Below are positions 8,310 through 16,722 of a DNA stretch of 64,000 bases, one piece after another; the first letter of the stretch is position 1, and each line of letters begins with the position of its first letter. The DNA is from CAYRGC01 sp964601225. GTDB lineage: Bacteria > Patescibacteriota > Gracilibacteria > Peribacterales > Peribacteraceae. The stretch covers positions 186,001 to 250,000 of the forward strand of contig CAZRMM010000001.1 of assembly GCA_964601225.1 (NCBI GenBank), in the 5' to 3' direction. Below the pieces are notes generated by a model. That model saw only the letters and a program-made list of their open reading frames with translations. It did not search any database and had not been told where the DNA came from. The position numbers and the translations under genes are program-made.

Positions 8310-8924
8310 ATGCCCCTGCGCCCCATCCCCCGGGAAGTCCCTCTGCCTCCGGATATGAGCGGGGAGGAACTCGCGGCGATCGAACGCGCGGTCTTCTACG
8401 AAGCGCCGGCGAAGCCCTCGGACGTGTTCCTAATCTTCGGATACACGCGCAAGGACGGGTGGGATGTGGCCGTGGACATGGCGAAGCGCGGGCTCGGGAG
8501 GATCATCGTGCCGACGGGGTACATGGCCAGCGAACCGCTCGGCGAGACCGTGCCGCAGTCGTGGGTGATCCGCGATGCGCTTCTCGCCGCGGGCATCGAA
8601 GCGGACCGCATCGTGGTGGAAGACCGTTCCCGGAACACCGCCCAGAACGTCGCCTTTGCAAAAGAAGAATTGCTCCGCCGCGGCATCATTCCCGCGAGTA
8701 TCGTCTTCACCTCCAAATCGCACCACAGCGGCCGCTGCTACCGCACGATCCGCACGCACTTCGGAGACATTCCCATCACGTGCGGGACGGAAGACGCCGT
8801 CTATGACGGCGTGACGGTGAACCGCGAGACTTGGCAGAAGGATCCGCATGCCCAGGGACGCGTGTACGCCGAATACCTGCGCATCTGCGCCTACACGCAG
8901 TCGCGGGACCTCCTGCCCATGTGA
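8310..8924 (+). CDS. YdcF/SanA-like (DUF218) protein
   Basis: A 204-residue protein of the DUF218 superfamily (YdcF, SanA, ElyC), whose members act in envelope-related processes by unknown chemistry. Signature segments are DVFLIFGYTRKDGW, then IVVEDRSRNTAQNVAFAKE and IVFTSKSHHSGRCYRTI, matching the Rossmann-like fold with the conserved D/E-S-N-T block. Unlike many relatives it has no membrane anchor. CATAAT (8298-8303) lies 6 nt before the ATG, suggesting its own leaderless promoter within the short intergenic gap. Confidence 0.85.
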   Translation: MPLRPIPREVPLPPDMSGEELAAIERAVFYEAPAKPSDVFLIFGYTRKDGWDVAVDMAKRGLGRIIVPTGYMASEPLGETVPQSWVIRDALLAAGIEADRIVVEDRSRNTAQNVAFAKEELLRRGIIPASIVFTSKSHHSGRCYRTIRTHFGDIPITCGTEDAVYDGVTVNRETWQKDPHAQGRVYAEYLRICAYTQSRDLLPM

Positions 8925-9749
8925 TCAGACGCTCTTTTTAAGGAGCATCCGAATGCCGTCGGCATCCTTCTTGTTCCGGCGCAGCGTGAGCTTCACGCGC
9001 GCCTTCATCTTGAAGACGTCGGCGAAGAGCTCGGGCTCGAACTCCTCGAGGGAGGTCGCGACATTGAAGAAGTACCGGAAGCGCTTGGTGAGGGACTCCG
9101 GGAACAGGCACTCCACGACGTACTCCCCGCAGACCCACACCGCGTACCCGTCCTTGGGCAGCGCGGCCTTGGGCTGCACCGACGCGCGGAACCGGGGCAC
9201 CTTGATGAGCTTGAGTGCGTAGCGCGTGAGGAAGTCGTCGTTGCCGTAGACCATGCGGCAACTGATCCCCTTCGCCGCGATGGCGCGGTACCCGTTCAAT
9301 TCCGTCTCGTTCATGCCGATCACGTGCCAGGGATGGCTGTTGTAGGCGTACCAGTCATGGTCCTTTTCGGTCTCCGCGCACTGGATCAGCACGTGGAACC
9401 AGACGGGATCGAGCTGCGCCAGGCTCTGCGCCACGTATTCGCGGCGCTCCCCTTCCGCGAGGGCGAAGCTCGCCTCCTTTTCGGCATCGTGCTGGCTCGC
9501 GGAGACGGTGTCGGCGAACGACTGCAGGTGCGCGATCCACGCGCCGTGGAGCGAAACCTTGCCCTTCGAACGGACGAGCATCTGCACATCGATCATCTGG
9601 CTCACGGTGCGATAGAGGTTCGGGAGAGACACCGAGACGCGGATTTTCCCGAGCTCCTTGTGGAGCTCCTCCATATCGAGGTTCGGCCACTTTGCGAGGC
9701 ATTCGAGAATGCCGCCGTGGATGGGATGGAGGGGGTCGAGGACGGACAT
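8925..9749 (-). CDS. Fur-like winged-helix protein with an uncharacterised C-terminal domain
   Basis: A 274-residue protein. Residues ~1-65 resemble the Fur-type DNA-binding domain: HPIHGGILECLAKWPNLDME, helix, then VSLPNLYRTVSQMIDVQMLV as the recognition helix and wing. The rest lacks Fur metal-binding dimerisation motifs and instead has a helical linker and an alpha/beta region (WYAYNSHPWHVIGMNETELN, then GYAVWVCGEYVVECLFPES), reminiscent of sensor domains in TrmB-like regulators. No partner or operator is evident. GATAAT (9773-9768) may be the -10 box. The stop codon abuts that of the YdcF gene on the opposite strand. Confidence 0.7.
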   Translation of the reverse strand: MSVLDPLHPIHGGILECLAKWPNLDMEELHKELGKIRVSVSLPNLYRTVSQMIDVQMLVRSKGKVSLHGAWIAHLQSFADTVSASQHDAEKEASFALAEGERREYVAQSLAQLDPVWFHVLIQCAETEKDHDWYAYNSHPWHVIGMNETELNGYRAIAAKGISCRMVYGNDDFLTRYALKLIKVPRFRASVQPKAALPKDGYAVWVCGEYVVECLFPESLTKRFRYFFNVATSLEEFEPELFADVFKMKARVKLTLRRNKKDADGIRMLLKKSV

Positions 9750-9895
9750 GGATTCTGTGGATCCGATATTATCAAATTTTAAGAATTTTTTGAAGTAATT
9801 TCTTATATCTGAATAATTGCTTCCAGCAAAAAAATGTTTTGTTTCAATTCTTTGGTGTTCTCTAACAAATCGTCGTCCTTTTATAGGAGTCCATC

Positions 9896-10141
9896 ATGCA
9901 ATGGGCACACCTTGGCTATGTCGGAAGCGCGATCTTCCTGATCGCCCACTTCCTCCTGAGCAACAAGTATTTGAGGCCGGAACTGAAGTATCAGGCGCTG
10001 CAGATCAGCGGGGCGCTCTGCCTCGGTATCTCCGCCTTGATGGAGGGCTTCGGGCCCACGGTGGTCCTGGAGTCGTTCTGGCTTCTCGTCTCGGTGTTCG
10101 CCGTCGCGGGACTCCTGCGGCGAAAGAACACCGACGCGTGA
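9896..10141 (+). CDS. Small inner-membrane protein, CBU_0592-like family
   Basis: An 81-residue protein with three hydrophobic segments: LGYVGSAIFLIAHFLLSNK, YQALQISGALCLGISAL and VLESFWLLVSVFAVAGLL. This layout and the GYVGS/AHFLLS opening match the CBU_0592 family of small permease-like proteins of unknown role. A Shine-Dalgarno-like AGGAG lies 6 nt before the ATG, which is uncommon in this window. A strong terminator follows 20 nt after the stop. Confidence 0.7.
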   Translation: MQWAHLGYVGSAIFLIAHFLLSNKYLRPELKYQALQISGALCLGISALMEGFGPTVVLESFWLLVSVFAVAGLLRRKNTDA

Positions 10142-10162
10142 GCGGCTGCGCTCACGTGACAG

Positions 10163-10189
10163 GCGCCGACGACGTGTCGGCGCTTTTTT
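10163..10189 (+). terminator. Rho-independent terminator
   Basis: GCGCCGAC (10163-10170) pairs with GTCGGCGC (10176-10183) around a 5-nt loop, followed by six T. It closes transcription of the small membrane protein gene. Confidence 0.9.
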
Positions 10190-10230
10190 CTGGTCTGGAC
10201 GACAAGAGGACGAGAAGGCATCGTCCCTGC

Positions 10231-11076
10231 GTGGACGGACGCCTCCTCATCATCAACGCCGACGATCTCGGCATGAACCCGCAGCGGAGCCACGGCATCT
10301 TCCAGGCCTTCGAATTCGGCGCGGTCCGTAGCGCCACCGTGATCCCGAACGGCACCGACAGCGACACGGCGGCGCGACGCGCGCGCGAGCGCGACCTGCC
10401 CGCGGGCCTGCACCTCTGCCTCACCGAGGGGTTCCCCCTGAGCAAGAATGAGGACATCGCGTCGCTCATCCAGGGCAACGGCGAATTCTATCCGCCGGAG
10501 CGCTTCGAGACGCTGCTCCGTGAGGACGCGATCGACCGGACGCACCTCGAGCGCGAGATCCGCACGCAGTGCGAGTGGATGCTGGACCAATACGGCCAGC
10601 CCACGCACCTCGACGGCCACCATCACGTCCACATCCTCCCGACGATCGTCCAGGTGCTCCTGCCGATCCTCGAACGCTACTCCATCGACGCCGTGCGCAT
10701 CCCTGCCGAGGATCCCCTGCCACCGTTCGGCTTCCCCATTCCCGAGGAACAGCTCGAGCGTGCGAGGAAGACGACCGCGCGGGCGCTCGAGGCGCGCAAG
10801 CACTACGCCGCGCACCACATGCGCATGACCGACAACTTCCGCGGTCTCGCGCTCGCCGGCAACGCCTCGCAAAAGAACCTCCGCCACATCCTCTCGCGCC
10901 TGCCGCAGGGATCGACCGAGCTCATGACGCACCCGAGCAGCATGGCCGTATACGGCACGCCGCACGACCTGGATCCGCAGCGGCAGACGGAACTCAACAT
11001 GGTGATGAACCCCGAGGTGGTCGCGATCTGCGAGGAGAAGGGAATCCTGTTGGGTTCTTTTAGGGATCTGTATTAG
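10231..11076 (+). CDS. ChbG/YdjC-family carbohydrate deacetylase
   Basis: A 281-residue YdjC protein, a metal-dependent deacetylase acting on acetylated sugars. The family motif ADDLGMN comes right after the start (residues ~9-15), HLDGHHHVHILP carries the metal-binding His residues (near 126-137), and THPSSMAVYGTP ends the active site. No ATG is available between the upstream terminator and the conserved N-terminus, so the GTG at 10231 is the likely start. The substrate is unknown; no other sugar-catabolic genes are adjacent. Confidence 0.88.
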   Translation: MDGRLLIINADDLGMNPQRSHGIFQAFEFGAVRSATVIPNGTDSDTAARRARERDLPAGLHLCLTEGFPLSKNEDIASLIQGNGEFYPPERFETLLREDAIDRTHLEREIRTQCEWMLDQYGQPTHLDGHHHVHILPTIVQVLLPILERYSIDAVRIPAEDPLPPFGFPIPEEQLERARKTTARALEARKHYAAHHMRMTDNFRGLALAGNASQKNLRHILSRLPQGSTELMTHPSSMAVYGTPHDLDPQRQTELNMVMNPEVVAICEEKGILLGSFRDLY

Positions 11077-11163
11077 TGATTGGTGATTAGTGATTAGTTA
11101 CTAGTTATTAGTTTTTAGTATGGAAGGAATCAAGAAACCTGAGACACTACCGACTAAAAACTA
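11073..11163. repeat. Self-complementary TTAGTGATTAGT-type repeat island
   Basis: Immediately after the YdjC stop, variants of GTGATTAGT and TAGTTATTAGT are repeated head to tail (11073-11117), ending in TAGTTTTTAGT, which pairs with ACTAAAAACTA at about 11152-11162. The words resemble those flanking the S23 gene at 34763-35131. It may act as a 3'-end hairpin or be a remnant of the same element family. Confidence 0.6.
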
Positions 11164-11225
11164 CCCACGAAAAACTCCCGCACAACGTCTTCAAACTACG
11201 TCTCAGCTCATCGCAATACAACGCC

Positions 11226-11849
11226 TTACAGCAAACTCGACGCCGATCCCGCGAACTCCGGATCGGCGGACAGGCGGCTTTCTTCCGGAAGAATCTGCCC
11301 CTGGTACTTGCTGTGCGGCTTGCGATAGTAGGGCGTCTCCGCAGTGGAGGACATCATCTCGAAGGCGATCTGGCAGATGCGCATGCCCGGGTAGAGGGCG
11401 ATCGGCATGCGGTTGAGGTTACTGATCTCGAGCGTGATCGTGCCGGAGAAACCCGGATCGACGAAGCCGGCCGTGGAGTGGACGATGATGCCGAGGCGGC
11501 CGAGGGAACTGCGACCCTCCACGCGGACCACCAGGTCGTCGGGGACGGTGACGATCTCCGCGGTGACGCCGAGGACGAATTCGCCGGGCTGCACGAGGTA
11601 GGCCTCCCCTTTCGGGACGTTGATCATGCGCATGTGGCCCTGAAACGTCTCCGGGCGCTTGGGATCGATCACCGCGAACTTGCTGTGCTCGTAAAGCTTG
11701 AAGACGCTCCCGAGGTGCAAATCCATGCTGCTCGCGTGGACGTACTGCTGGAGGTCTTCCGGAATGTCGTACGCTGCGGCGTCCGGCAATTCCACTTTCA
11801 CGCGGCCGCTCTTGAGGGCCAATTTGATGTCGCGGTCGGAGAGGATCAT
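11226..11849 (-). CDS. dcd: dCTP deaminase (possibly bifunctional with dUTPase activity)
   Basis: A 207-residue trimeric-fold nucleotide enzyme that makes dUTP, or dUMP if bifunctional, from dCTP for thymidylate synthesis. The active-site block VRVEGRSSLGRLGIIVHS, then TAGFVDPGFSG and ITLEISN, is close to the actinobacterial/archaeal type; the HSTAG form of this block, and a C-terminal YQGQ followed by a Pro/Ser tail, are found in bifunctional enzymes. The start at 11849 gives the standard MILSDRDIK N-terminus and lies 6 nt behind TACGCT (11861-11856). Confidence 0.93.
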   Translation of the reverse strand: MILSDRDIKLALKSGRVKVELPDAAAYDIPEDLQQYVHASSMDLHLGSVFKLYEHSKFAVIDPKRPETFQGHMRMINVPKGEAYLVQPGEFVLGVTAEIVTVPDDLVVRVEGRSSLGRLGIIVHSTAGFVDPGFSGTITLEISNLNRMPIALYPGMRICQIAFEMMSSTAETPYYRKPHSKYQGQILPEESRLSADPEFAGSASSLL

Positions 11850-11931
11850 GGGGAGAGCGTAGCACAAGACCAGAAAAAGAAGGCAAGCGCCCTTGAGGCG
11901 TCCAACAAAAATCCGTCATACTCGGGAGCCC

Positions 11932-13707
11932 ATGGCCAATGCGACCCTGGACGCCGGCACCGAAACCCAGGACGCGGGACTTGATACCGCGGCCGCAGAA
12001 AAAGCAAAACGTGAATGTGAAGCAATCCGTAGCAAGATCAAATCCGATCTCGCTTCGGCCGTGGCGGATTCGAAAAGCCTGCTCTTGGGTCAGGAGCTGA
12101 AGATGTGGCAGCAAAGCATCACGGATCGCGCCCTCGAGGACGCCGGTTTTTACACGCCGACGGAAAAGGCAAAAGCCCTGAAGCAGAACATCGGCTGGGC
12201 GGGCAAGAACATCAATGAATCGCTTGAGTGGGGCCATCAATTCTTCGGCGCGATCGAGCGCGGACTCGCAAGCGGCGCCCTCACGAAGGAGAACGCCGAG
12301 CATGCTCGCGGACTCGCCCTGAACCGATCGGACGACTGGACGAAGGTGAAAAAATTCTTCACGGGTAGCGGTGAAAACACCTTTCGGCGCTGGCAAAGCA
12401 ACTGGGAGTACATGGGGGGGCTGATGAAAGACATCCGAGCGAAACAGGACCAGATGAAACTCCCGAATGAGGATCTTCCGGACCTCAAAAAACTCCGCTC
12501 CGGCACGGGAAAATTCGAGGATCGCATGAAGCTCGCCGAAAAGACGATGAATGAACTTGTGAAATTGGAAGGGAAAAACCGCGGCGCCTACCGAGAGGCG
12601 CGGGAACTTCTGATGAATGCGGTGACAGCCAGGGCGCTTGCTCCTGGCAAAGTCGACGGCTGGCTCGCGCATGTCTTCACGAAATATAAGGGCGAGGCGG
12701 CAATATCGTTCATCGAGCAAACACTCCCTCGTTTCATTGAAGACTGGAAGGACGTCGCCGACGAGTTCCGGGCGCATGGCAAGGAATGCAAAGCCCGCGG
12801 CATCGACGTGCCGACGGAGGAGAAGTTCCTTTCGATGACCTACGAGGAGCGCCGCCGCACGACGCTCGACATGCGGTCGAAGCTCAACAGCACCTCGATC
12901 CCCCAGGAAAAGCAGAAGAACGCGGATTACCTCAAGATGCGCATCCGCTACGCGCTCGCCACCGAGGACGCGGAGATGGCAACGGAGCTCACGGAGAAGT
13001 TGTCTTTCGAGCATCCCGACGATCCCGACCTGATGTCCCTGGAGGAACAGGCGGCCAAGCTCGGAAAAACCCTCTCCGTGAAGACCAAGACGAAGACCGA
13101 CCAAGAGAAGCCGCCACTCCCGGAACTCCAACGCAAGATTTGGGGCTTCCTCGATCAGATGGGAGACGCGAACATGCGCGGCCTCATGGTCACGGCGCTC
13201 AAAACCCAAGACCTCGATATCGTCGAAGGCATGATGCAGATGATCTATAACCGCTACTGGTGCCGTCAACACGGGTACCTCAACGATCAGGTCGAGCTGG
13301 ATCAAGCGAAAAACCCTGACAACAAGGAGAAAACTATGGACTACCGCGAGAACGGCCATTCGCAGTTCATCGAGCGTAACATCGTTGCGGGGGAAACGGC
13401 GGACGAGCGCTCCATCCGCGGCAAGAACCACAAGGCGCAGCTTCTCTTCATCAGCAACGAGGAATCGTCGCACAACGCCACCGTCAAGAAACTGGAACAG
13501 CACAAATACCAGAAGAACGCCGGTCTCCGATACTGGGGCACCATCGTCACGACCGATACCAAGCAAAACGTCCAATCGTTCAACCACACGAAGTACTTCG
13601 TGGAGACGCTCTACTACCCGATGCGCACGACGATCCGTCAGTTCTTCCGCCGCGGCGGGCAGTACCGCGGCAAGGGCTCCTCGATTCCGACCCCCTCGGC
13701 GAACTAG
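11932..13707 (+). CDS. Large helical protein of unknown function
   Basis: A 591-residue, highly charged, mostly alpha-helical protein with no signal peptide or membrane segment, so presumably cytoplasmic. I do not recognise any family. Lys/Glu-rich helices dominate residues ~20-400, and the C-terminal ~130 residues are the most globular-looking part (ending in FFRRGGQYRGKGSS, a basic tail). The start at 11932 is preceded by CATACT (11917-11922) with TTGAGG 18 nt further upstream (11893-11898), leaving 9 nt to the ATG. The opposite strand has a long open frame that is only a codon-bias shadow. Confidence 0.75.
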   Translation: MANATLDAGTETQDAGLDTAAAEKAKRECEAIRSKIKSDLASAVADSKSLLLGQELKMWQQSITDRALEDAGFYTPTEKAKALKQNIGWAGKNINESLEWGHQFFGAIERGLASGALTKENAEHARGLALNRSDDWTKVKKFFTGSGENTFRRWQSNWEYMGGLMKDIRAKQDQMKLPNEDLPDLKKLRSGTGKFEDRMKLAEKTMNELVKLEGKNRGAYREARELLMNAVTARALAPGKVDGWLAHVFTKYKGEAAISFIEQTLPRFIEDWKDVADEFRAHGKECKARGIDVPTEEKFLSMTYEERRRTTLDMRSKLNSTSIPQEKQKNADYLKMRIRYALATEDAEMATELTEKLSFEHPDDPDLMSLEEQAAKLGKTLSVKTKTKTDQEKPPLPELQRKIWGFLDQMGDANMRGLMVTALKTQDLDIVEGMMQMIYNRYWCRQHGYLNDQVELDQAKNPDNKEKTMDYRENGHSQFIERNIVAGETADERSIRGKNHKAQLLFISNEESSHNATVKKLEQHKYQKNAGLRYWGTIVTTDTKQNVQSFNHTKYFVETLYYPMRTTIRQFFRRGGQYRGKGSSIPTPSAN

Positions 13708-13760
13708 AAATTGCGTGCGATTTCGGATACACTGCGTTCCTGGTTTTTCCGCTTATCTCC

Positions 13761-14414
13761 ATGACTAAACGCTTTCTTCTCGCCTCCGTTTGCCTTGCCC
13801 TGGCCGCCTGCTCTTCTTCGCCGGCAGCCGCCCCGAAGACTCCGACGTTGGAAGAAAATTTGGCAAATCCCCTCTTCGCCGATCAGTACTGGACCGAGCG
13901 CACGGAGAGGATGGTGACGCTGCATCTGCAACAAAGCCCCATTCTCAAAGACGCAAAGAAGGCCGCGATCGTGGAGCGGGTACGCTCGGAGTCGGTGGAG
14001 CGCCAGAAGGAGAGTTCGACGATCAAGAACCGCAACCCCTACGGCGCGTTCGTGTCGGTCGGGGAACAGACGCAGGGCGACGCACTGCTCGTCGACGGAA
14101 TGCTCTACCTGGGGCCCCTCTTCGGCACGTATCCCGGCGTCGATCTGCATCTCTACCTCTCGGAAACCGTCGATCCCCGCGACGTCGCCTTCCCCGACGC
14201 GTCGGCCGTTGATCTCGGCAAGCTCCAATCCCCGTACGGCCCGCAAGCCTACGGCATCGACCGCGCTCCGGAGACTCTCGCGAAGATGCGCACACTCGTG
14301 ATCTGGGACGCCGCGCTCGGACGTCTTATCGCCTTCGCGCAATTGCAAACAGCCTACGTGATCCCCTTGCCCGTGCTTCCGACATCGTCCGCGACGACGT
14401 CGTCCGCATCCTGA
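13761..14414 (+). CDS. Lipoprotein with DM13-like domain
   Basis: A 217-residue exported lipoprotein. The signal peptide ends in the lipobox LAAC (Cys near residue 17). From about residue 85 the pattern resembles a DM13 domain: NPYGAFVSVGEQTQGDALL, then GVDLHLYLSETVDPRD and a final RTLVIWDAALGRLIAFAQL, matching the DM13 ending in which a tryptophan-containing strand precedes a conserved small-residue strand. DM13 domains are thought to take part in extracellular redox or adhesion. It converges with the DsbA-like lipoprotein gene. Confidence 0.75.
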   Translation: MTKRFLLASVCLALAACSSSPAAAPKTPTLEENLANPLFADQYWTERTERMVTLHLQQSPILKDAKKAAIVERVRSESVERQKESSTIKNRNPYGAFVSVGEQTQGDALLVDGMLYLGPLFGTYPGVDLHLYLSETVDPRDVAFPDASAVDLGKLQSPYGPQAYGIDRAPETLAKMRTLVIWDAALGRLIAFAQLQTAYVIPLPVLPTSSATTSSAS

Positions 14415-14423
14415 GAAAGACGA

Positions 14424-15029
14424 TCAGAAGCGATTCGCCCCGTTCTGCAAGCCCGCCTCAATGGCTCCGCTGATTGCTTCCATCGTGGCTTCGGTCTTCC
14501 GGCCGTTCACGAAGAAGGTCGGAGTCCCTTGGACATCCGCTTTTATCCCTTCGTCATAGTCAGCGAGAACCGTGTCTTTTTTGATATGGGAATCAAGGCA
14601 GCGACCGAAGAGATCCATGTCGATCCCGAGTTGGCCCGCCCATGTCTTCGGAGCCGCATGAGCCAGCTTCTCCAAATCGAGCTGGTTTGTATATGCAACG
14701 TCGATGAACTCCCAAAACTTCCCCTGATCGGCTGCACACTCGGACGCTTGAGCCAATTCCAATGCGTACGGATGAAGAGTCTGAAGCGGGAAATGCTTAA
14801 AATCGAAACGGATCTGCTGTCCATATTTCTCAAGCAAAGGCTTCTCCAGCGTGAGATACGCCGATCGGCATGCCGGACACTGAATATCGGCGAATTCGAC
14901 AACGGTGACGGCGGCATTGGGGCTACCCGCGGGCCCGCGGGACGATTCGGGCTTGAGACCCGTCGTGTCCACGCCGCAGGCGGCGAGACCGAGAGAGAGC
15001 GTAACGATGAGGAGGGAGAGGCGCTTCAT
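14424..15029 (-). CDS. DsbA-like thioredoxin-fold lipoprotein
   Basis: A 201-residue extracytoplasmic thiol-disulfide oxidoreductase. The signal peptide ends in LAAC, giving a lipid-anchored protein. The active site is CPAC in EFADIQCPACRSAYLTL, and the cis-proline loop is GTPTFFVNGR near the C-terminus, as in DsbA/DsbG-type thioredoxin_4 proteins. It probably makes or repairs disulfides in exported proteins. It is transcribed divergently from dnaX across a palindromic repeat island. Confidence 0.9.
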   Translation of the reverse strand: MKRLSLLIVTLSLGLAACGVDTTGLKPESSRGPAGSPNAAVTVVEFADIQCPACRSAYLTLEKPLLEKYGQQIRFDFKHFPLQTLHPYALELAQASECAADQGKFWEFIDVAYTNQLDLEKLAHAAPKTWAGQLGIDMDLFGRCLDSHIKKDTVLADYDEGIKADVQGTPTFFVNGRKTEATMEAISGAIEAGLQNGANRF

Positions 15030-15084
15030 AGCGGGAGAAGAATGACAGGGTGAAGTCGCATCGGCAATGGACGAACCGGGGAAA

Positions 15085-15157
15085 GTTACGGGTTGCGGGT
15101 TTCGGGTTACGGGAAAACCCTGATTCTCCTAACCCGCAACTCGTAACTCGCAACCCG
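15085..15157. repeat. Long imperfect hairpin of GGGTTGCGGGTTTCGGG-type words
   Basis: The left arm (15085-15113) consists of variants of GGGTTACGGG and GGGTTGCGGG; the right arm (15131-15157) is built from the complement (AACCCGCAACTCGTAACTCG and so on). The arms can form a stem of about 27 bp. The same words recur at 56519-56580 and, in short form, at 46872-46928. Here the hairpin sits between divergent genes, so termination alone does not explain it. Confidence 0.75.
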
Positions 15158-15220
15158 ACATCAGACGTTTTCTCCGATATTCCACCAACGGAGAATTTCT
15201 TTCTGTATTATGATCTCCCC

Positions 15221-16693
15221 ATGTCCCTGTACCGAAAGTATCGTCCGCAAGCATTCGCCGACGTCATCGGCCAAGATCATGTCGTGACAACGCTCGAAAA
15301 CGCCGTTACGCAGGACAAACTTGCACATGCGTATCTCTTTGCCGGCGGACGGGGAACGGGCAAGACTTCCGTGGCCCGCATTCTTGCGAAAACACTCTTG
15401 ACGCGAGGCATCGACGACAACGTGCTCAAAGCACAAATCTTGAAGGGCGTCGAAGAGGGCCATCTGGTCGACCTTGTGGAAATCGATGCCGCAAGTAATC
15501 GCGGCATCGATGACGTCCGCGACCTTATTGAGAAGATCCAATTCTCCCCGGTCGTCACGAATGCGAAGGTGTACATCGTCGACGAGGCGCACATGTTGAC
15601 CAAAGAAGCATTTAACGCGCTTCTCAAAACTCTCGAGGAACCTCCGCCGTACGCGTATTTCGTACTGGCCACCACGGAGCTCCAGAAAATCCCGGCGACC
15701 ATCCAATCACGGTGCCAGCGCTTCACCTTCAGGCAAATCACGGAAGAAGATATTGTCCGCGGACTGCAGAAGATCGCCGATGCCGAGAAAATCTCGATCG
15801 ATCGCCCGGCGCTCCGGGCCGTGGCACACAGCGCGCAGGGCGGAATGCGCGACGCGATTTCTCTTTTGGATCAGCTGCGTTCACTCAAACAAGTAACGCT
15901 CGACGATGTCCGGCATCGCACGGGAGAAACCGGACAGGAACATGTCGAGAAAGCATTCGAGGCGATCGCTTCGTCGGACGGAAAGTCGGTGATCAATGTC
16001 GTGAGAGCGGTCGAAGATGCCGGCATCGCACTCGACGTTTTTGTACGGCAGTTGCTCGCGGAAGGACGGCGACGTCTGCATGCCGCAGCGGAATCAAGGG
16101 AAAATCTACTTCCCCATGTCCGCTTATTGGACCTGTTGCTCTCCGCCGTCAGGGAAATCCGAATCGCCCCCGTCCCGGGGCTCGCGCTTGAATCGGCGCT
16201 TCTCCGAGCCGCAAACACGGTGACGGAAGAAACCCGGGCTCCTCGCGCGGAGACAAAAAAGGAGACGCCGAAGTCGAAGATGGCGGAAAAAACAGCCGTT
16301 GTTGCGCCTGCCGAGCCCCCGCAGGCTCCGACCCCTCCGATTGCAGCAGTTCACGCCGCCGCGGTAGAAGCACCTGATCTGTCACTCGCAATCGTTCAGA
16401 AGCATTGGGCCGATCTCCTGAAGGACGTTCCCACTCCCTCCGTGCGAATGTCTCTGAAAAACGGCAGGGCCTCCGGCGTGACGGACGGCGTGATTCGCAT
16501 AGCGTTCTCATCCGCCTTCCACAGAGACAAGGTAAAAGCCACCGATGCCAGCCGCCAAGTAGAAGAAGTTCTCGCAAAAATTTTCAAGAGGACCCTCCGC
16601 ATCGAATGCGTACTCGACGGCGGCCCTGCACCCGCCGCGGTGCAAGATGAAAACCTCGTTAACCTCGCCGAAGCGGCTTCGGAAGTCTTCTAA
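15221..16693 (+). CDS. dnaX: DNA polymerase III subunit gamma/tau
   Basis: A 490-residue clamp-loader ATPase. Landmarks are SLYRKYRPQAFADVIGQ at the N-terminus, Walker A GGRGTGKTS (residues ~42-50), the DEAH box IVDEAHMLTKEAFNALLKTL, and the sensor ATTELQKIPATIQSRCQRF. The four-Cys zinc module that bacterial DnaX carries between Walker A and the DEAH box is absent; that stretch has no Cys. The C-terminal ~100 residues match a DnaX C-terminal domain. The start at 15221 lies 9 nt after TATTAT (15206-15211). No ribosomal frameshift signal was identified. Confidence 0.95.
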   Translation: MSLYRKYRPQAFADVIGQDHVVTTLENAVTQDKLAHAYLFAGGRGTGKTSVARILAKTLLTRGIDDNVLKAQILKGVEEGHLVDLVEIDAASNRGIDDVRDLIEKIQFSPVVTNAKVYIVDEAHMLTKEAFNALLKTLEEPPPYAYFVLATTELQKIPATIQSRCQRFTFRQITEEDIVRGLQKIADAEKISIDRPALRAVAHSAQGGMRDAISLLDQLRSLKQVTLDDVRHRTGETGQEHVEKAFEAIASSDGKSVINVVRAVEDAGIALDVFVRQLLAEGRRRLHAAAESRENLLPHVRLLDLLLSAVREIRIAPVPGLALESALLRAANTVTEETRAPRAETKKETPKSKMAEKTAVVAPAEPPQAPTPPIAAVHAAAVEAPDLSLAIVQKHWADLLKDVPTPSVRMSLKNGRASGVTDGVIRIAFSSAFHRDKVKATDASRQVEEVLAKIFKRTLRIECVLDGGPAPAAVQDENLVNLAEAASEVF

Positions 16694-16722
16694 AAACTTC
16701 TCAACTTCTCTTATCGCAACAT

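Noticed and set aside
11419..13587. 722-codon open frame on the minus strand opposite the 591-residue helical protein
   Set aside because: It runs antisense to a gene with normal codon bias and promoter, overlaps dcd in another frame, and its translation (Arg, Phe and Leu rich, no domain) is that of a codon-bias shadow.
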